Source of the DNA: Bordetella ansorpii
GTDB lineage: Bacteria; Pseudomonadota; Gammaproteobacteria; Burkholderiales; Burkholderiaceae_B
NCBI RefSeq assembly: GCF_900078315.1
Contig: NZ_FKBS01000029.1
Location: forward strand, 739,021-803,020
Reading direction: 5' to 3'
DNA: 64,000 nt
In this document: positions 53,977 through 63,712 of the stretch, piece by piece
How positions within the stretch are numbered: the stretch's first letter is position 1
Layout: each line of letters begins with the position of its first letter
Notes under the pieces: model-generated
Database searches by the model: none
What the model saw: only the letters and a program-made list of their open reading frames with translations
What the model was told of the DNA's origin: nothing
Translations under genes and position numbers: made by a program

Positions 53977-54929
53977 TGCGTAACGGGCGGATTGCCGAAA
54001 CTGTTCATCAACGGCCCCTGGCGGCTGAGCACGGGCATGACCATGCCGTCCTGCCGGTCCAAGGCCGCGGTGGCGCCCTGCGCAGCCGGGGCTGGCGACG
54101 CCGCAGCCTTGTCGGCGGACATATTCCGCACGACCGGACGTCCCGCGGCGGACACCGCCGCAGGCCCGGCCGAGGCCACGGGCGTGGCGACGGGCGCGCG
54201 AACCTGCGCGGCCAACTGCTGCACCTGATTGCGCGCTTCGTTGCTGAGATTGGCCCGGTCCATGACCTGGCGCGCGCCGGCCGGGTCGCCTTCGACCAGC
54301 AGCAGCAGCGCCAGATTGGCCAGGATCTTCGCGTTGTCGGGCGCCAGCTCGGCAGCCTGGCCCAGCGGCACGCGCGCCTGCCGGGAATCGCCCGCGCGCA
54401 GCAACGCGTAACCCAGGTCGCCGAGATACTGCGCATCGGTGGGCCGCAGTTGCGTGGCGCGGCGCAGATGCTGCGCGGCCTGCCCGAAATCGCCATGCAT
54501 GCCGGCCAGCAGTCCCAGGCCATGCCAGGCGCGCGCCGCCTCCGGACCGCTGGTCAGCGCGCGATAGGCCTGCTCGCTGGCCTGCGGCTGCCCGGTCTTG
54601 CGCAGCGCGTCGGCACGCATGGCGGACGCTTCGGGCACGTCGCCGAAGGTCTGCCGATAGGCATCCAGATAAGCCAGCGAGGCGAAGAAACGGCCCTCTT
54701 CCTGTTCCTTGCGGATCAGGGACAGCGCCATCTGCGGACGCGAGGCGGCACGCTGGTTGGCGGCATCGTCTTCCATGCGCGCCATGGCCTGCTCTTCTTC
54801 CTGCTGCTGCATCAACTGGCGTGCACTCTCCGCACGGTTGGTCTGGCAGCCGGGCAGCATCAGCACCGCGGCCAGCGCAAGCAGCGCCGCCCGCCCCTTG
54901 CGGGCTTCGGAAAACATCTTCTGCATCAT
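53973..54929 (-). CDS. tadD: Tad lipoprotein TadD (TPR protein)
   Basis: A 318-residue lipoprotein. The lipobox L-M-L-P-G-C-Q gives Cys at about 28; tetratricopeptide-like repeats span about 85-235 (A-W-H-G-L-G-L-L-A, Y-L-G-D-L-G-Y-A-L-L, I-L-A-N-L-A-L-L-L). By family it is a pilotin-like factor that helps the secretin RcpA. The Ala/Pro tail beyond 240 is disordered. The start M-M-Q-K overlaps the tadC stop (ATGA), and GGGAGGGGG precedes it. Confidence 0.9.
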   Translation of the reverse strand: MMQKMFSEARKGRAALLALAAVLMLPGCQTNRAESARQLMQQQEEEQAMARMEDDAANQRAASRPQMALSLIRKEQEEGRFFASLAYLDAYRQTFGDVPEASAMRADALRKTGQPQASEQAYRALTSGPEAARAWHGLGLLAGMHGDFGQAAQHLRRATQLRPTDAQYLGDLGYALLRAGDSRQARVPLGQAAELAPDNAKILANLALLLLVEGDPAGARQVMDRANLSNEARNQVQQLAAQVRAPVATPVASAGPAAVSAAGRPVVRNMSADKAAASPAPAAQGATAALDRQDGMVMPVLSRQGPLMNSFGNPPVTQ

Positions 54930-55918
54930 CCCCCTCCCGACACGCGCGACAGGCCGCGCAACAACGCGACGAAACCCGATCCGCCCGTGATGATGATCAG
55001 CGCGGGCAATAGCGTGATCACCATCACGCCGGTCATCTTCACCGTCATGCGGGCCACGCGCGCTTTCAGGTCCAGCTTGCGGCGCTCGCGCACGCGTTCG
55101 CCGAACCGCGCCAGCGGCTCCTGCACCGCGCCGCCGTGCTTGTCCACCTGTACGATCAGGCGGCAGATGGCCGCCAGGTCGTCGTTGTCGAAACCTTGCG
55201 CCAGGCGCGCCAGCGACTGATCGCGGGTCCGGCCGCGTGCGTACTGGTCGATGGCGACCTTCAACTCGAGCCCCAGCACCGGCAGTGTGGAGCGGAAGTC
55301 GGTCACCAGGATGTGCAGGGTCTGGTCGATGGAGAGCCCGACGCCCTGCAGCAGCCGGATCAGGTCGATCAACAGGGGAAGCTCTTCCTCGGCGCACTCC
55401 TTGCGGCGCGAGACCCGGCGCTTGAGCCACCACTTGGGCGCCATCCAGCCCAGGGCGAAGCCGATGAAGGCCACGCACAGTTCCATCGCCAGCGACAGCC
55501 TGGAGAAGTACGCACTGGCGGCCAGCCACAGGCCCACGGGCAGCACGATGGCGCAGACGAAGCGTCCGAAGACGAACAGCGCACGCGCGCGCGGCACGTC
55601 CTCGAACCCTGCCACCTCCACCAGCCTGCGGTCTTCCGCGTCCAGCAAGGACTGGCCCATCCGGCCGGTGCCGAGCTTCTGGCCGGCCTGCTCGGCCTTG
55701 CTGGCCATGGCCGCCACTCGCCCCACCGGCCCCTCGGCCGCCAGCGCCGGCTGGCCTTCGCGCACGGCCAGCGCACGCTCGACCACCTGCCGGCTGCGGC
55801 CCTGCCGGCCCGCCCGCACCACGATGGCCACGGTCAGCCCGATCATCAGCGCCATCACGGCCAGCAGGCCGCCGATCAGGTAGATGCGCAACGTCGCGTC
55901 GTTCAGCACACGGTCCAT
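54926..55918 (-). CDS. tadC: Type II secretion F family protein TadC
   Basis: A 330-residue inner-membrane platform protein of the GspF/TadC class. A hydrophobic N-terminal segment (about 12-32), a cytoplasmic region, and membrane helices near 115-145 and 295-320 fit the family. The T2SF motif region contains L-P-L-L-I-D-L-I-R-L-L-Q-G-V-G-L-S-I (about 180-200). The start was set at M-D-R-V-L-N; tadB precedes by 8 bases, and tadD follows with an overlap. With TadB it converts the TadA motor action into pilin extrusion. Confidence 0.92.
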   Translation of the reverse strand: MDRVLNDATLRIYLIGGLLAVMALMIGLTVAIVVRAGRQGRSRQVVERALAVREGQPALAAEGPVGRVAAMASKAEQAGQKLGTGRMGQSLLDAEDRRLVEVAGFEDVPRARALFVFGRFVCAIVLPVGLWLAASAYFSRLSLAMELCVAFIGFALGWMAPKWWLKRRVSRRKECAEEELPLLIDLIRLLQGVGLSIDQTLHILVTDFRSTLPVLGLELKVAIDQYARGRTRDQSLARLAQGFDNDDLAAICRLIVQVDKHGGAVQEPLARFGERVRERRKLDLKARVARMTVKMTGVMVITLLPALIIITGGSGFVALLRGLSRVSGGG

Positions 55919-55926
55919 CGCCGCCC

Positions 55927-56849
55927 CTACACCGCGCGTGCCATGCGATACAGCCAATACGAACCGCCGATCTGCAGGCCGGCGGCCACCAGCAGCATCC
56001 GGAACCCCAGCGGATCGTTCCACATCCCCACGAACAGCGCGTTGTTGAACGTGATGATGAACAGGCCCAGCCCGATCGGCAGCAGCGCCAGGATCCAGGC
56101 CGACAAGCGGATTTCCGCCGACAGCGCGGTCAACTCATCGCGCGCGTGTTCCAGGTCGCGCATGAAGCCCGCCATGCGTTCCAGCACCTGGTCGCTGCGG
56201 CCGCCGAAGCGCAGGGCCAGCGAGATCACCGCCGAGACCAGGAACAATTCGCGCAGGCCGTACTGGCGCGACACCTGCAGCAGCGACGCATCCAGGTCCT
56301 TGCCGGAACGCGACAGGGCATCGGCACGCTGCAATACTTCGAGCAAGGGATCATCGACGTTCGCCAGGCCGCCCTGGAACGCCGCGTTCACACTGTTGCC
56401 GATGGTGATCAGGCGCACGACGGCATCCAGGAAGACCGGCAACTGCGAGATCATGCGCCGCTTGCGGCGATCCGCCTTGTACCAGATGCGGAAGTACGAC
56501 AGCAGGACCGTCAGCGCCAGCGCCGCGCCCGCGGAAAACCAGCCGCCGAACAACCAGGCCAGCACGGGAATCACCACGACGGGCAGGATCAGCATGATGT
56601 AGAAGCGCGCATCGGGCCGCAGCCCGGCCTGCAGCAGCAGGCGCGCCCACGCCCCGCCGCCCTGCGGAACATAGCGGCCGCCGAAGCCGGCGGAGACCGC
56701 GCCTTCCGCGGCTGCGCGCGTCTCCAACCGCTTGGTCAGGAACGCCGACTGCGCCGAATGGCGGGCATCCGCGCCGGCGCGACGCAACAGCAGCACCGCG
56801 CCGCCCAGCAGCAGCGCCGCCGCCAGCACCAGGACCAGGGCCATGCCCA

Positions 56850-56850
<1 letters not shown>
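55927..56850 (-). CDS. tadB: Type II secretion F family protein TadB
   Basis: A 307-residue inner-membrane platform protein. Hydrophobic segments occur at about 3-21, 84-118, and in the C-terminal third (about 245-305). The central cytoplasmic T2SF domain shows L-P-V-F-L-D-A-V-V-R-L-I-T-I-G-N-S-V-N-A-A-F. Its ATG overlaps the last base of tadA's stop (TGATG). It should pair with TadC and TadA as the pilus base. Confidence 0.93.
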
Positions 56851-58226
<1,376 letters not shown>

Positions 58227-58241
58227 GATCGCGATCCCCGT

Positions 58242-59588
58242 TTATTCCGGTGCCATGCGTTTGTGGACGCCTGGCAGCCAAGTCGCCAGCCACCCCGAAG
58301 ACGAACGCGCGCCCGGCGAGGCCGTGCTGTCGGTTGCCATCAGGTGCTCGACCAGTTGCTGCACGGCGCGCACGTACACGTCGCGCTCGGCCTGCTCGTG
58401 CAGCAGATGGCCCTGGTTCAGGCAGGCCATCAGCGGCAACGTGCGGTCGGGCAGCGTACCGGCCAGCTTCACCCCGAAACGCTCGGCGATCTGCGCCGCC
58501 GTCATGCCATAGCGCTCGTCATAGCGGTTCACCACCAACTTCAGCGTGGACTTGTCGACGTGATGGCGCTCGAGTTCGCGCATCGAATCCGCCAGCGCGA
58601 CCAGCGCGCTGACGCTCTGGTCGGTCACCAGCCAGACCTCGCCGCACGCACGTGCCAGCTTGGCGACGAACTCGGGATCGGGGCAGCCGCCCGCGTCGGT
58701 CAGCAGCATGCCGCAATGCTGGCGCAGGCGCTCGAACAGCATCAGCGAGTCGGACGGCGATACCGCGCGCATCTGCGACAGATCGCGCGGCAGCGCGATG
58801 GCGCTGATGCCCGACGCCGTGTGCGCCAGCGCGGAGTTGAGCAACGTGCCGTCCAGCCGGTTCAGGTTGCGCACGCCCTCGGCGAAATCGAAATCGCTGC
58901 TGACGTTCAGGTACAGCAGGCAATCGCCGATGGGATACCCCAGGTCCAGCACCCCCACCCGGTCGGAAAGGGGGAGTTGCGCGGCCATGACGTCGCCCGG
59001 CTTGGCAGGCTTGCCGGAGGGGTCGCGATGACGGCCCAGCGCTGCTTGCGCCAGGCGTTCCTGCATCAGCCCTGCGGCATGCACGGCCAGCGTACTGGTG
59101 CCCACCCCGGGCCGGGCGCCCACCAGCAACACGCTGCGCTGGCCGGTACGGCCGGGTTCCGAACGGCGCGCGGCAATCAGCCGCTGCACCACGCCGCGCA
59201 CTTCCTCGGGCGACACCGAGGGGTCGACGAAATCGCTGACGCCAGCGCGCAGCGCGGCAATGGCGCCGTCGGGCTGGATGACATACCCCACCGCCACGCG
59301 TGGAATCGCAGGGGCTACGCGCGCGAGGATGCGCGCCAGATCGGCCGAGGCCAACAGCCGGCCGGGATCGGAGGGATTCAGGGTGAAGTCCAGGAACACG
59401 ACCTGCGGATTGAGCTCCGCCAGGCGCTGAACCAGCGTATCCACCGACGGCGATTCCTGCATCAGCAGGCCGAGATCGCCGATCGCCTGCCCCAGTTGCT
59501 GCGCCACGGTGCTGTTGCCGGAGCAGAACAGGAAGCAGGTGGCCTTGTCCAGGGCAACACCTTCTCGGGCATGTGTCTTCATGGGCAT
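58242..59588 (-). CDS. tadZ: Pilus localisation protein TadZ/CpaE with degenerate Walker A
   Basis: A 448-residue MinD/ParA-like protein that places the Tad machine at a pole. The N-terminal ~125 residues look like an atypical receiver (V-V-F-L-D-F-T). The ATPase-like part begins at V-L-L-V-G-A-R-P-G-V-G-T-S-T (about 153-166), where the usual K-G-G-x-G-K-T has lost both lysines, so ATP hydrolysis may be lost. Late motifs such as V-N-R-Y-D (about 367) remain. Its ATG overlaps the end of rcpA (TGATG), and it precedes tadA by 15 bases. Confidence 0.88.
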   Translation of the reverse strand: MPMKTHAREGVALDKATCFLFCSGNSTVAQQLGQAIGDLGLLMQESPSVDTLVQRLAELNPQVVFLDFTLNPSDPGRLLASADLARILARVAPAIPRVAVGYVIQPDGAIAALRAGVSDFVDPSVSPEEVRGVVQRLIAARRSEPGRTGQRSVLLVGARPGVGTSTLAVHAAGLMQERLAQAALGRHRDPSGKPAKPGDVMAAQLPLSDRVGVLDLGYPIGDCLLYLNVSSDFDFAEGVRNLNRLDGTLLNSALAHTASGISAIALPRDLSQMRAVSPSDSLMLFERLRQHCGMLLTDAGGCPDPEFVAKLARACGEVWLVTDQSVSALVALADSMRELERHHVDKSTLKLVVNRYDERYGMTAAQIAERFGVKLAGTLPDRTLPLMACLNQGHLLHEQAERDVYVRAVQQLVEHLMATDSTASPGARSSSGWLATWLPGVHKRMAPE

Positions 59589-60967
59589 CACTGTGAAAAA
59601 CCGGGCATCTTCTCGTCGCTGACCCATGGGCCCAGCAGATAGTTGCCCCAGGCATTGAAAGCGGAATCGGTGCGCTCCTGGCGCGCCCCGGGCATCGGCA
59701 AGGCCACGCCGCGTGCAATCGGCCGCACCAGGCGCGGCGTCACGACGATGACCAGCTCGCGTTCGTCCTGCGAGTACTGTACGTTGCGAAAGAAGCTGCC
59801 GATGATGGGCAGGTCGCCCAGCAGCGGAATCTTGTTGACGCTGGCGCGCGTGTTGCGCGAGACCAGGCCGGAAATGATGTAGCTCTCGCCATCGCCCAGC
59901 TCGACCATGGTGTCGGCCTTGCGCGTGCGCAGCGCGGGAATCACCGTGGTGTTGTTCTCGTTGAAGATGGTGATGCCGTTGGCGTAGTCCAGCTCGCTGG
60001 CCTCCGGCGCCACCTTCAGCGCGATGCGATCGCGCGAGATCACGGTGGGAGCCACCGTCAGCCCGATGCCGAAAGGCTTGTAGACCACGTTCTGCGTACC
60101 CAGTCCGCCCGACTCCGGCACCGGAATCTCGCCGCCCGCCAGGAAACTGGCGCTCTGCCCCGACATCGCGACCAGCGTCGGTTCGGCCAGCACGCGCGCC
60201 AGGCCGTTGGTCTGCAACAGCCGCAGCGAGGCGTTGAAGTTGCGCGTGGCGTAATTCAGGGCGCCGAAGAAGCCCCCGGACGCCAGATCGGGCGCCAACT
60301 GCACGCCGCCCGTCCAAGGTCCGTTGCTGCCCGCGGTGAAGTTCAGGCCGATGTCCTTCATCACCGAACGCGACACTTCGACGACCTTCACCTCGACCTG
60401 CACCACGCCGCTGGTATTGACCACCGACATGTCGACGACCTTGTCCTCGCCGCCCCCCGCCGCCGTGGCCGCCGAGGCGGCGCCGCGGTGCAGGTCGGCC
60501 GATGGCGCCGTCCCCGTCACCAGGCCGTAGCCGCCGGCGGCATCCACATTGGCGCCCATCGCCACGCCGCGCTGCGCGAGCGCGGCGGCGACGTCGGAGG
60601 CCACGCGCACGGTCCAGACCTCGGGTTCGCGAGCGCCCCGCGTCCAGATCCGCACCTGGGTCGTGCCGGCCCGGCGGCCGATCAGCATCACTTCGCCGGG
60701 GCGGTTCACGCCCGGCGGCAACACCTTCACATCCGCCACTTCAGGGTCGCCCACCGCCACACGGGTCGGCGTGGACGTCAGCGGCAGCGGCTGCTGGCCC
60801 TTGACCGTCAGCGTGACCTCACGCGCAGCCGTGGGCGCCGCGGCCGCGGGCTGCGCGGGCGCCGCCGCGCCGCGCGGCTGGGCCGCCGTCGCCTGTTGCC
60901 CGGCCAACGCGCTGGCGCCCAGCACCGCCAAGAAGATTCCACGCCCGACGATCTGTACTGTTTTCAT
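59588..60967 (-). CDS. rcpA: Tad outer-membrane secretin RcpA/CpaC
   Basis: A 459-residue secretin forming the outer-membrane pore for the Flp pilus. A Sec signal peptide runs to about residue 29 (A-T-A-A-Q). A BON-like or N0 region follows, with V-G-D-P-E-V-A-D-V (about 78-86). The secretin core contains V-P-E-S-G-G-L-G, E-A-S-E-L-D-Y and I-P-L-L-G-D-L-P-I-I-G-S-F-F-R (about 390-404), the classical secretin signature. The start M-K-T-V-Q-I was preferred; ATG at 61000 and TTG at 61018 are alternatives, the last overlapping cpaB's stop, but none has a good Shine-Dalgarno. Confidence 0.92.
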   Translation of the reverse strand: MKTVQIVGRGIFLAVLGASALAGQQATAAQPRGAAAPAQPAAAAPTAAREVTLTVKGQQPLPLTSTPTRVAVGDPEVADVKVLPPGVNRPGEVMLIGRRAGTTQVRIWTRGAREPEVWTVRVASDVAAALAQRGVAMGANVDAAGGYGLVTGTAPSADLHRGAASAATAAGGGEDKVVDMSVVNTSGVVQVEVKVVEVSRSVMKDIGLNFTAGSNGPWTGGVQLAPDLASGGFFGALNYATRNFNASLRLLQTNGLARVLAEPTLVAMSGQSASFLAGGEIPVPESGGLGTQNVVYKPFGIGLTVAPTVISRDRIALKVAPEASELDYANGITIFNENNTTVIPALRTRKADTMVELGDGESYIISGLVSRNTRASVNKIPLLGDLPIIGSFFRNVQYSQDERELVIVVTPRLVRPIARGVALPMPGARQERTDSAFNAWGNYLLGPWVSDEKMPGFSQ

Positions 60968-61014
60968 GCGGCTCTGCTCGTTCGAATTGAGAAAGTCCAT
61001 GGGGAAAACGCCGA

Positions 61015-61968
61015 TCAATAGCGCACGGACTGCACATCGGTGCCACGCACCACTTCGATACTGCGGCCACCGCCCGAGGCAGCCGCGGGACGCGGACGCG
61101 GCCTGGATTCGGGGGCGGGAGGCGGGCCGGCCAGTTGCGGCAGCACTTCGCCCGCATAGGCGGCATTGACCGGATCCTTCGCCTGCGCCTGCTGCTCGGC
61201 GGTCAGGCCGGGCTTGGCGGCCAGCACCGGCATGCGCGCCGGGAACAGGTCCGGATCGGGCATCGCTTCGTCCTGCGGCGCGCGCAACGCCATCTGCAAC
61301 CGGCCCGACTTGGCCGCCAGCAGCAATTCGTTGACCTTGTCCACCGGGACGGCCAGCACGGCGTTGCGCGGCGCGGGCGGAGGCGAGCGCGACTGGCCGG
61401 GGGCGCTCGCCTGCTCTTCGCCGGCGGGCGGGCCATCCACCGACTTCAGCCCGTAGGCCAGCACCTTCACGCGGGACTGCAGCAGGCGGGTCTGCGTTCC
61501 CGGCACCTCGGCGCCTCGATCCAGGACGAAGAAAAGATCGACCACGTCACCGGGCAACACCCGGTTCTGCACGCCGCTGGTCTCATCGACGGGAATCGTC
61601 ACGGCGCGTTCGCCGGGCTGCAAGTAGCGTGCCAGCCCCTTGGCCAGCAGGGCATCGCCCAGCGGCTGCCCCGCGGCGATGTCCAGCCGCGCGTACTCGC
61701 CGACCAGCTTTTCGGTGGTGGCATAGGCCTGCGTGGGCTGCGCATGCCATTGTTCAATCTTCAACGCATCGGCGGCGATGCGCTCGCCAGCGGGAATCGC
61801 TCTGGCGGCCACGACCACGGGAACGGTGGCGCGCGCGGGCGCGGCCGTGGGCTGCGCCGCGGGCGGGGGCGGCGGCGGCGACTGCGTGGCCAGGCGATAG
61901 GCCAGGAAACCCAGCGCCACCGCCAGCATGACCAGCAAGGCGGCGGCGATCTTGGTGACGGTACTCAT
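61015..61968 (-). CDS. cpaB: Flp pilus assembly protein CpaB (RcpC)
   Basis: A 317-residue periplasmic protein with an N-terminal membrane anchor (about 6-26), a Pro-rich linker, and a SAF domain starting V-V-V-A-A-R-A-I-P-A-G-E-R-I (about 51-64), as in CpaB/RcpC. A second region at V-L-P-G-D-V-V-D-L-F-F-V-L is typical of the family. The C-terminus is Pro/Arg-rich. It overlaps the preceding tadE-like gene by ATGA and is followed by rcpA. Confidence 0.93.
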   Translation of the reverse strand: MSTVTKIAAALLVMLAVALGFLAYRLATQSPPPPPPAAQPTAAPARATVPVVVAARAIPAGERIAADALKIEQWHAQPTQAYATTEKLVGEYARLDIAAGQPLGDALLAKGLARYLQPGERAVTIPVDETSGVQNRVLPGDVVDLFFVLDRGAEVPGTQTRLLQSRVKVLAYGLKSVDGPPAGEEQASAPGQSRSPPPAPRNAVLAVPVDKVNELLLAAKSGRLQMALRAPQDEAMPDPDLFPARMPVLAAKPGLTAEQQAQAKDPVNAAYAGEVLPQLAGPPPAPESRPRPRPAAASGGGRSIEVVRGTDVQSVRY

Positions 61969-62492
61969 GTTGCGGGCTCCTGCGGGACCTGTGGAATCTG
62001 GACGACAGCATTGGCCGTCAGCGAAGACGGAAACCAGGTGGAACTGCCGGACAGCGCCTGCGACAGATTGCGCATGGTCGCCATCAACGGCCAGCCCGCG
62101 GGGTCATAGGCCACCCGAATACTCACGCAGGGCGCCATCACCGCGCCCGCCATGGTCCAGGTGCAGGGCCCGAAAACGGGGGTGCAGCCGATGCGCTGGG
62201 CGCCGTCGGCATCGGTATCCGAGAACCGCAACGCCTCACGGCGCACGCTCAGGCACGCCAGCGACTCGAGCGCCGCACGGCGCAGTTCTCCCTGCTGGGC
62301 GGCCAGCAGTACGGCCTGCGCGCCTTCTCCGGCCGCCTTGGTCAGCTTCTGCTGCATCCAGAACACGACGCCATAGCCGATCAGGCCAACCATCAGCATC
62401 AGCAGCACCGTGATCGTCAGCGCGAACTCGATGGCCGCCGCGCCACGCTGGCGGCGGGAGGAAGCAAAGCCTCGACATCCGCGCGGGCGCAT
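61965..62492 (-). CDS. TadE/TadF-like minor pilin
   Basis: A 175-residue pseudopilin. R-R-Q-R-G-A-A-A-I-E-F-A-L (about 13-25) carries the prepilin processing pattern with Gly17 and Glu at +5, followed by one membrane helix (about 25-45). The mature part is small, with four Cys residues (C-L-S near 79, C-T and C-T-W near 103-110, and C-V near 121) that may form disulfides. It begins one base after the upstream pseudopilin gene's stop and ends overlapping cpaB. It is cleaved by CpaA and likely primes pilus assembly. Confidence 0.85.
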   Translation of the reverse strand: MRPRGCRGFASSRRQRGAAAIEFALTITVLLMLMVGLIGYGVVFWMQQKLTKAAGEGAQAVLLAAQQGELRRAALESLACLSVRREALRFSDTDADGAQRIGCTPVFGPCTWTMAGAVMAPCVSIRVAYDPAGWPLMATMRNLSQALSGSSTWFPSSLTANAVVQIPQVPQEPAT

Positions 62493-62493
62493 G

Positions 62494-62973
62494 TCAGCTC
62501 GCCGCAGGTTGGTCGGCCTGTCCCCCGATGCGCACGGAAGCGCGGGAGGACAGACTATCGGGAACCAGGACGCCCATGCCCGGCAGCAGCGGCACCAGGG
62601 GAAACGCGCCGTAGGCGTAGCGGACCATGACTTCGAGCTGGTCGGCCTCCAGCGGCACTCCGCTGCACGCGCCGCTGCCGCTGAGCAGGCCGGCCGGGCC
62701 GCACACCGTGACGACAGCCGGACTGCCCCCCATCCGACCGACCCAATCCGCCTGCGTGCCGGCATGGGACGCCGCCAGGCCGGCACGCAGCGGCAACTGA
62801 CGTCCGCCCTGCCAATGCAACGCGCTGCGCGCGCCCTCTTCGGCGGCGTAGTTCAACTGCTGCTGGGCGGCGAAAACGAAACCGTAGGTCAGAAGACCGT
62901 AGACAACCAGGAAGAACACCATGAACACCATGGCGAACTCGACGGCATAAGCGCCAGACTGGCGGCGACCAAT
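62494..62973 (-). CDS. tadE: TadE-like minor pilin lacking a conventional start codon
   Basis: The conserved TadE segment R-R-Q-S-G-A-Y-A-V-E-F-A-M followed by a membrane helix is encoded at about 62880-62966, and the frame continues to the stop at 62494 (about 160 residues). No ATG, GTG or TTG occurs in this frame for roughly 50 codons upstream of the motif. The first ATG (62931) is after V-E-F and would delete the processing site. An ATT at 62971-62973 and a CTG at 63061-63063 are the nearest non-standard candidates. The 5' part overlaps the end of cpaA in another frame. The boundary here marks the ATT and is a guess. Confidence 0.7.
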   Translation of the reverse strand: MGRRQSGAYAVEFAMVFMVFFLVVYGLLTYGFVFAAQQQLNYAAEEGARSALHWQGGRQLPLRAGLAASHAGTQADWVGRMGGSPAVVTVCGPAGLLSGSGACSGVPLEADQLEVMVRYAYGAFPLVPLLPGMGVLVPDSLSSRASVRIGGQADQPAAS

Positions 62974-63413
62974 GCCAGGTAGGCGGCGTAGGGAACGCCG
63001 CGCCGTGGTTTGCGAGGATCGCGCGCGACCTGGAGTCCCTGCGCCAGGGCATGCAGCCCGCAGGGTATGGCGCTGAACACCAGCACCAGCAGCCAGGGCC
63101 AGACGCCCAGCATCAGACCGAGCACGGCCAGATACTTGACGTCCCCGGCCCCCATCAGGCGCAGTTTCCAGAAGACGACGAACAGCAGGCCGAGCGCGAA
63201 AGCGATCAGCGCATCGGGCAAGCCCTGCGCACCGACGCCAGGCGGCACGTCCGATACGGCATGCGCGATCAGCCATAGCAGTTGCGCGAACAGGCCACAC
63301 AACACAAGTGCGTTCGGCACTCGACGCCGACGCAGGTCGCACCCGATCACTGCCACGTTGAAGGCGAGAAAGACTGCCCACCATACGATCTCCCTCAACA
63401 AGAGGTGCTCCAC
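62889..63413 (-). CDS. cpaA: Prepilin peptidase CpaA/TadV
   Basis: A 174-residue inner-membrane A24 aspartic protease that cuts the Flp and TadE/F prepilins. The catalytic Asp residues are Asp26 (C-D-L-R-R-R-R-V-P-N) and Asp91 (M-G-A-G-D-V-K). Four to five hydrophobic segments are seen. The start is GTG (63411-63413) with AGAAGG just before it. The last 18 residues (after A-L-A-L-M) are Ser/Trp/Cys-rich and unlike the family because they are read opposite in frame to tadE, so the gene ends about 85 bases inside tadE. Confidence 0.9.
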   Translation of the reverse strand: MEHLLLREIVWWAVFLAFNVAVIGCDLRRRRVPNALVLCGLFAQLLWLIAHAVSDVPPGVGAQGLPDALIAFALGLLFVVFWKLRLMGAGDVKYLAVLGLMLGVWPWLLVLVFSAIPCGLHALAQGLQVARDPRKPRRGVPYAAYLALVAASLALMPSSSPWCSWCSSWLSTVF

Positions 63414-63425
63414 CTTCTATCGCTC

Positions 63426-63467
63426 GCGGAGTCCGCGCGTATTGGAAAGCGGACGCTCGGACTCCGC
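63426..63467 (-). repeat. Hairpin between flp and cpaA
   Basis: Perfect 10-base arms, GCGGAGTCCG and CGGACTCCGC with a 22-base loop, lie in the 128-base gap after the pilin stop. In flp transcripts it would act as an attenuator or a 3' stabiliser that gives much more flp mRNA than downstream mRNA. No T-run is present. Confidence 0.7.
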
Positions 63468-63541
63468 AATACGAGATGCTGACAATCATGCCATGACGCC
63501 GGAAACCGGCTTCACGGCGAACAGGCGGTCACTGCTGACCC

Positions 63542-63712
63542 CTACTCCGTCGAGAGCGACGTGTTGATGCTTTCGAAGATACCGTTGAGCGTCTCGCCCA
63601 AGTTCGTGACCGCGAGGACGATGACCACAGCAATAAGACCAGCGATAAGGCCGTACTCGATGGCGGTGGCGCCCTCTTCGTCCTGCCAGAAGCTTTTCAA
63701 TTGAGCATACAT
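63542..63712 (-). CDS. flp: Flp/Fap family pilin
   Basis: A 56-residue prepilin, the major subunit of the Flp (type IVc) pilus. Processing should occur after Gly14 in E-E-G-A-T-A-I-E-Y, leaving 42 residues with Glu at +5. The hydrophobic core (G-L-I-A-G-L-I-A-V-V-I-V) and short C-terminal tail are typical. The start M-Y-A-Q-L-K was chosen because GGAGG stands 8 bases upstream; the frame is open 8 codons further. It is the first gene of the tad operon. Confidence 0.96.
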   Translation of the reverse strand: MYAQLKSFWQDEEGATAIEYGLIAGLIAVVIVLAVTNLGETLNGIFESINTSLSTE

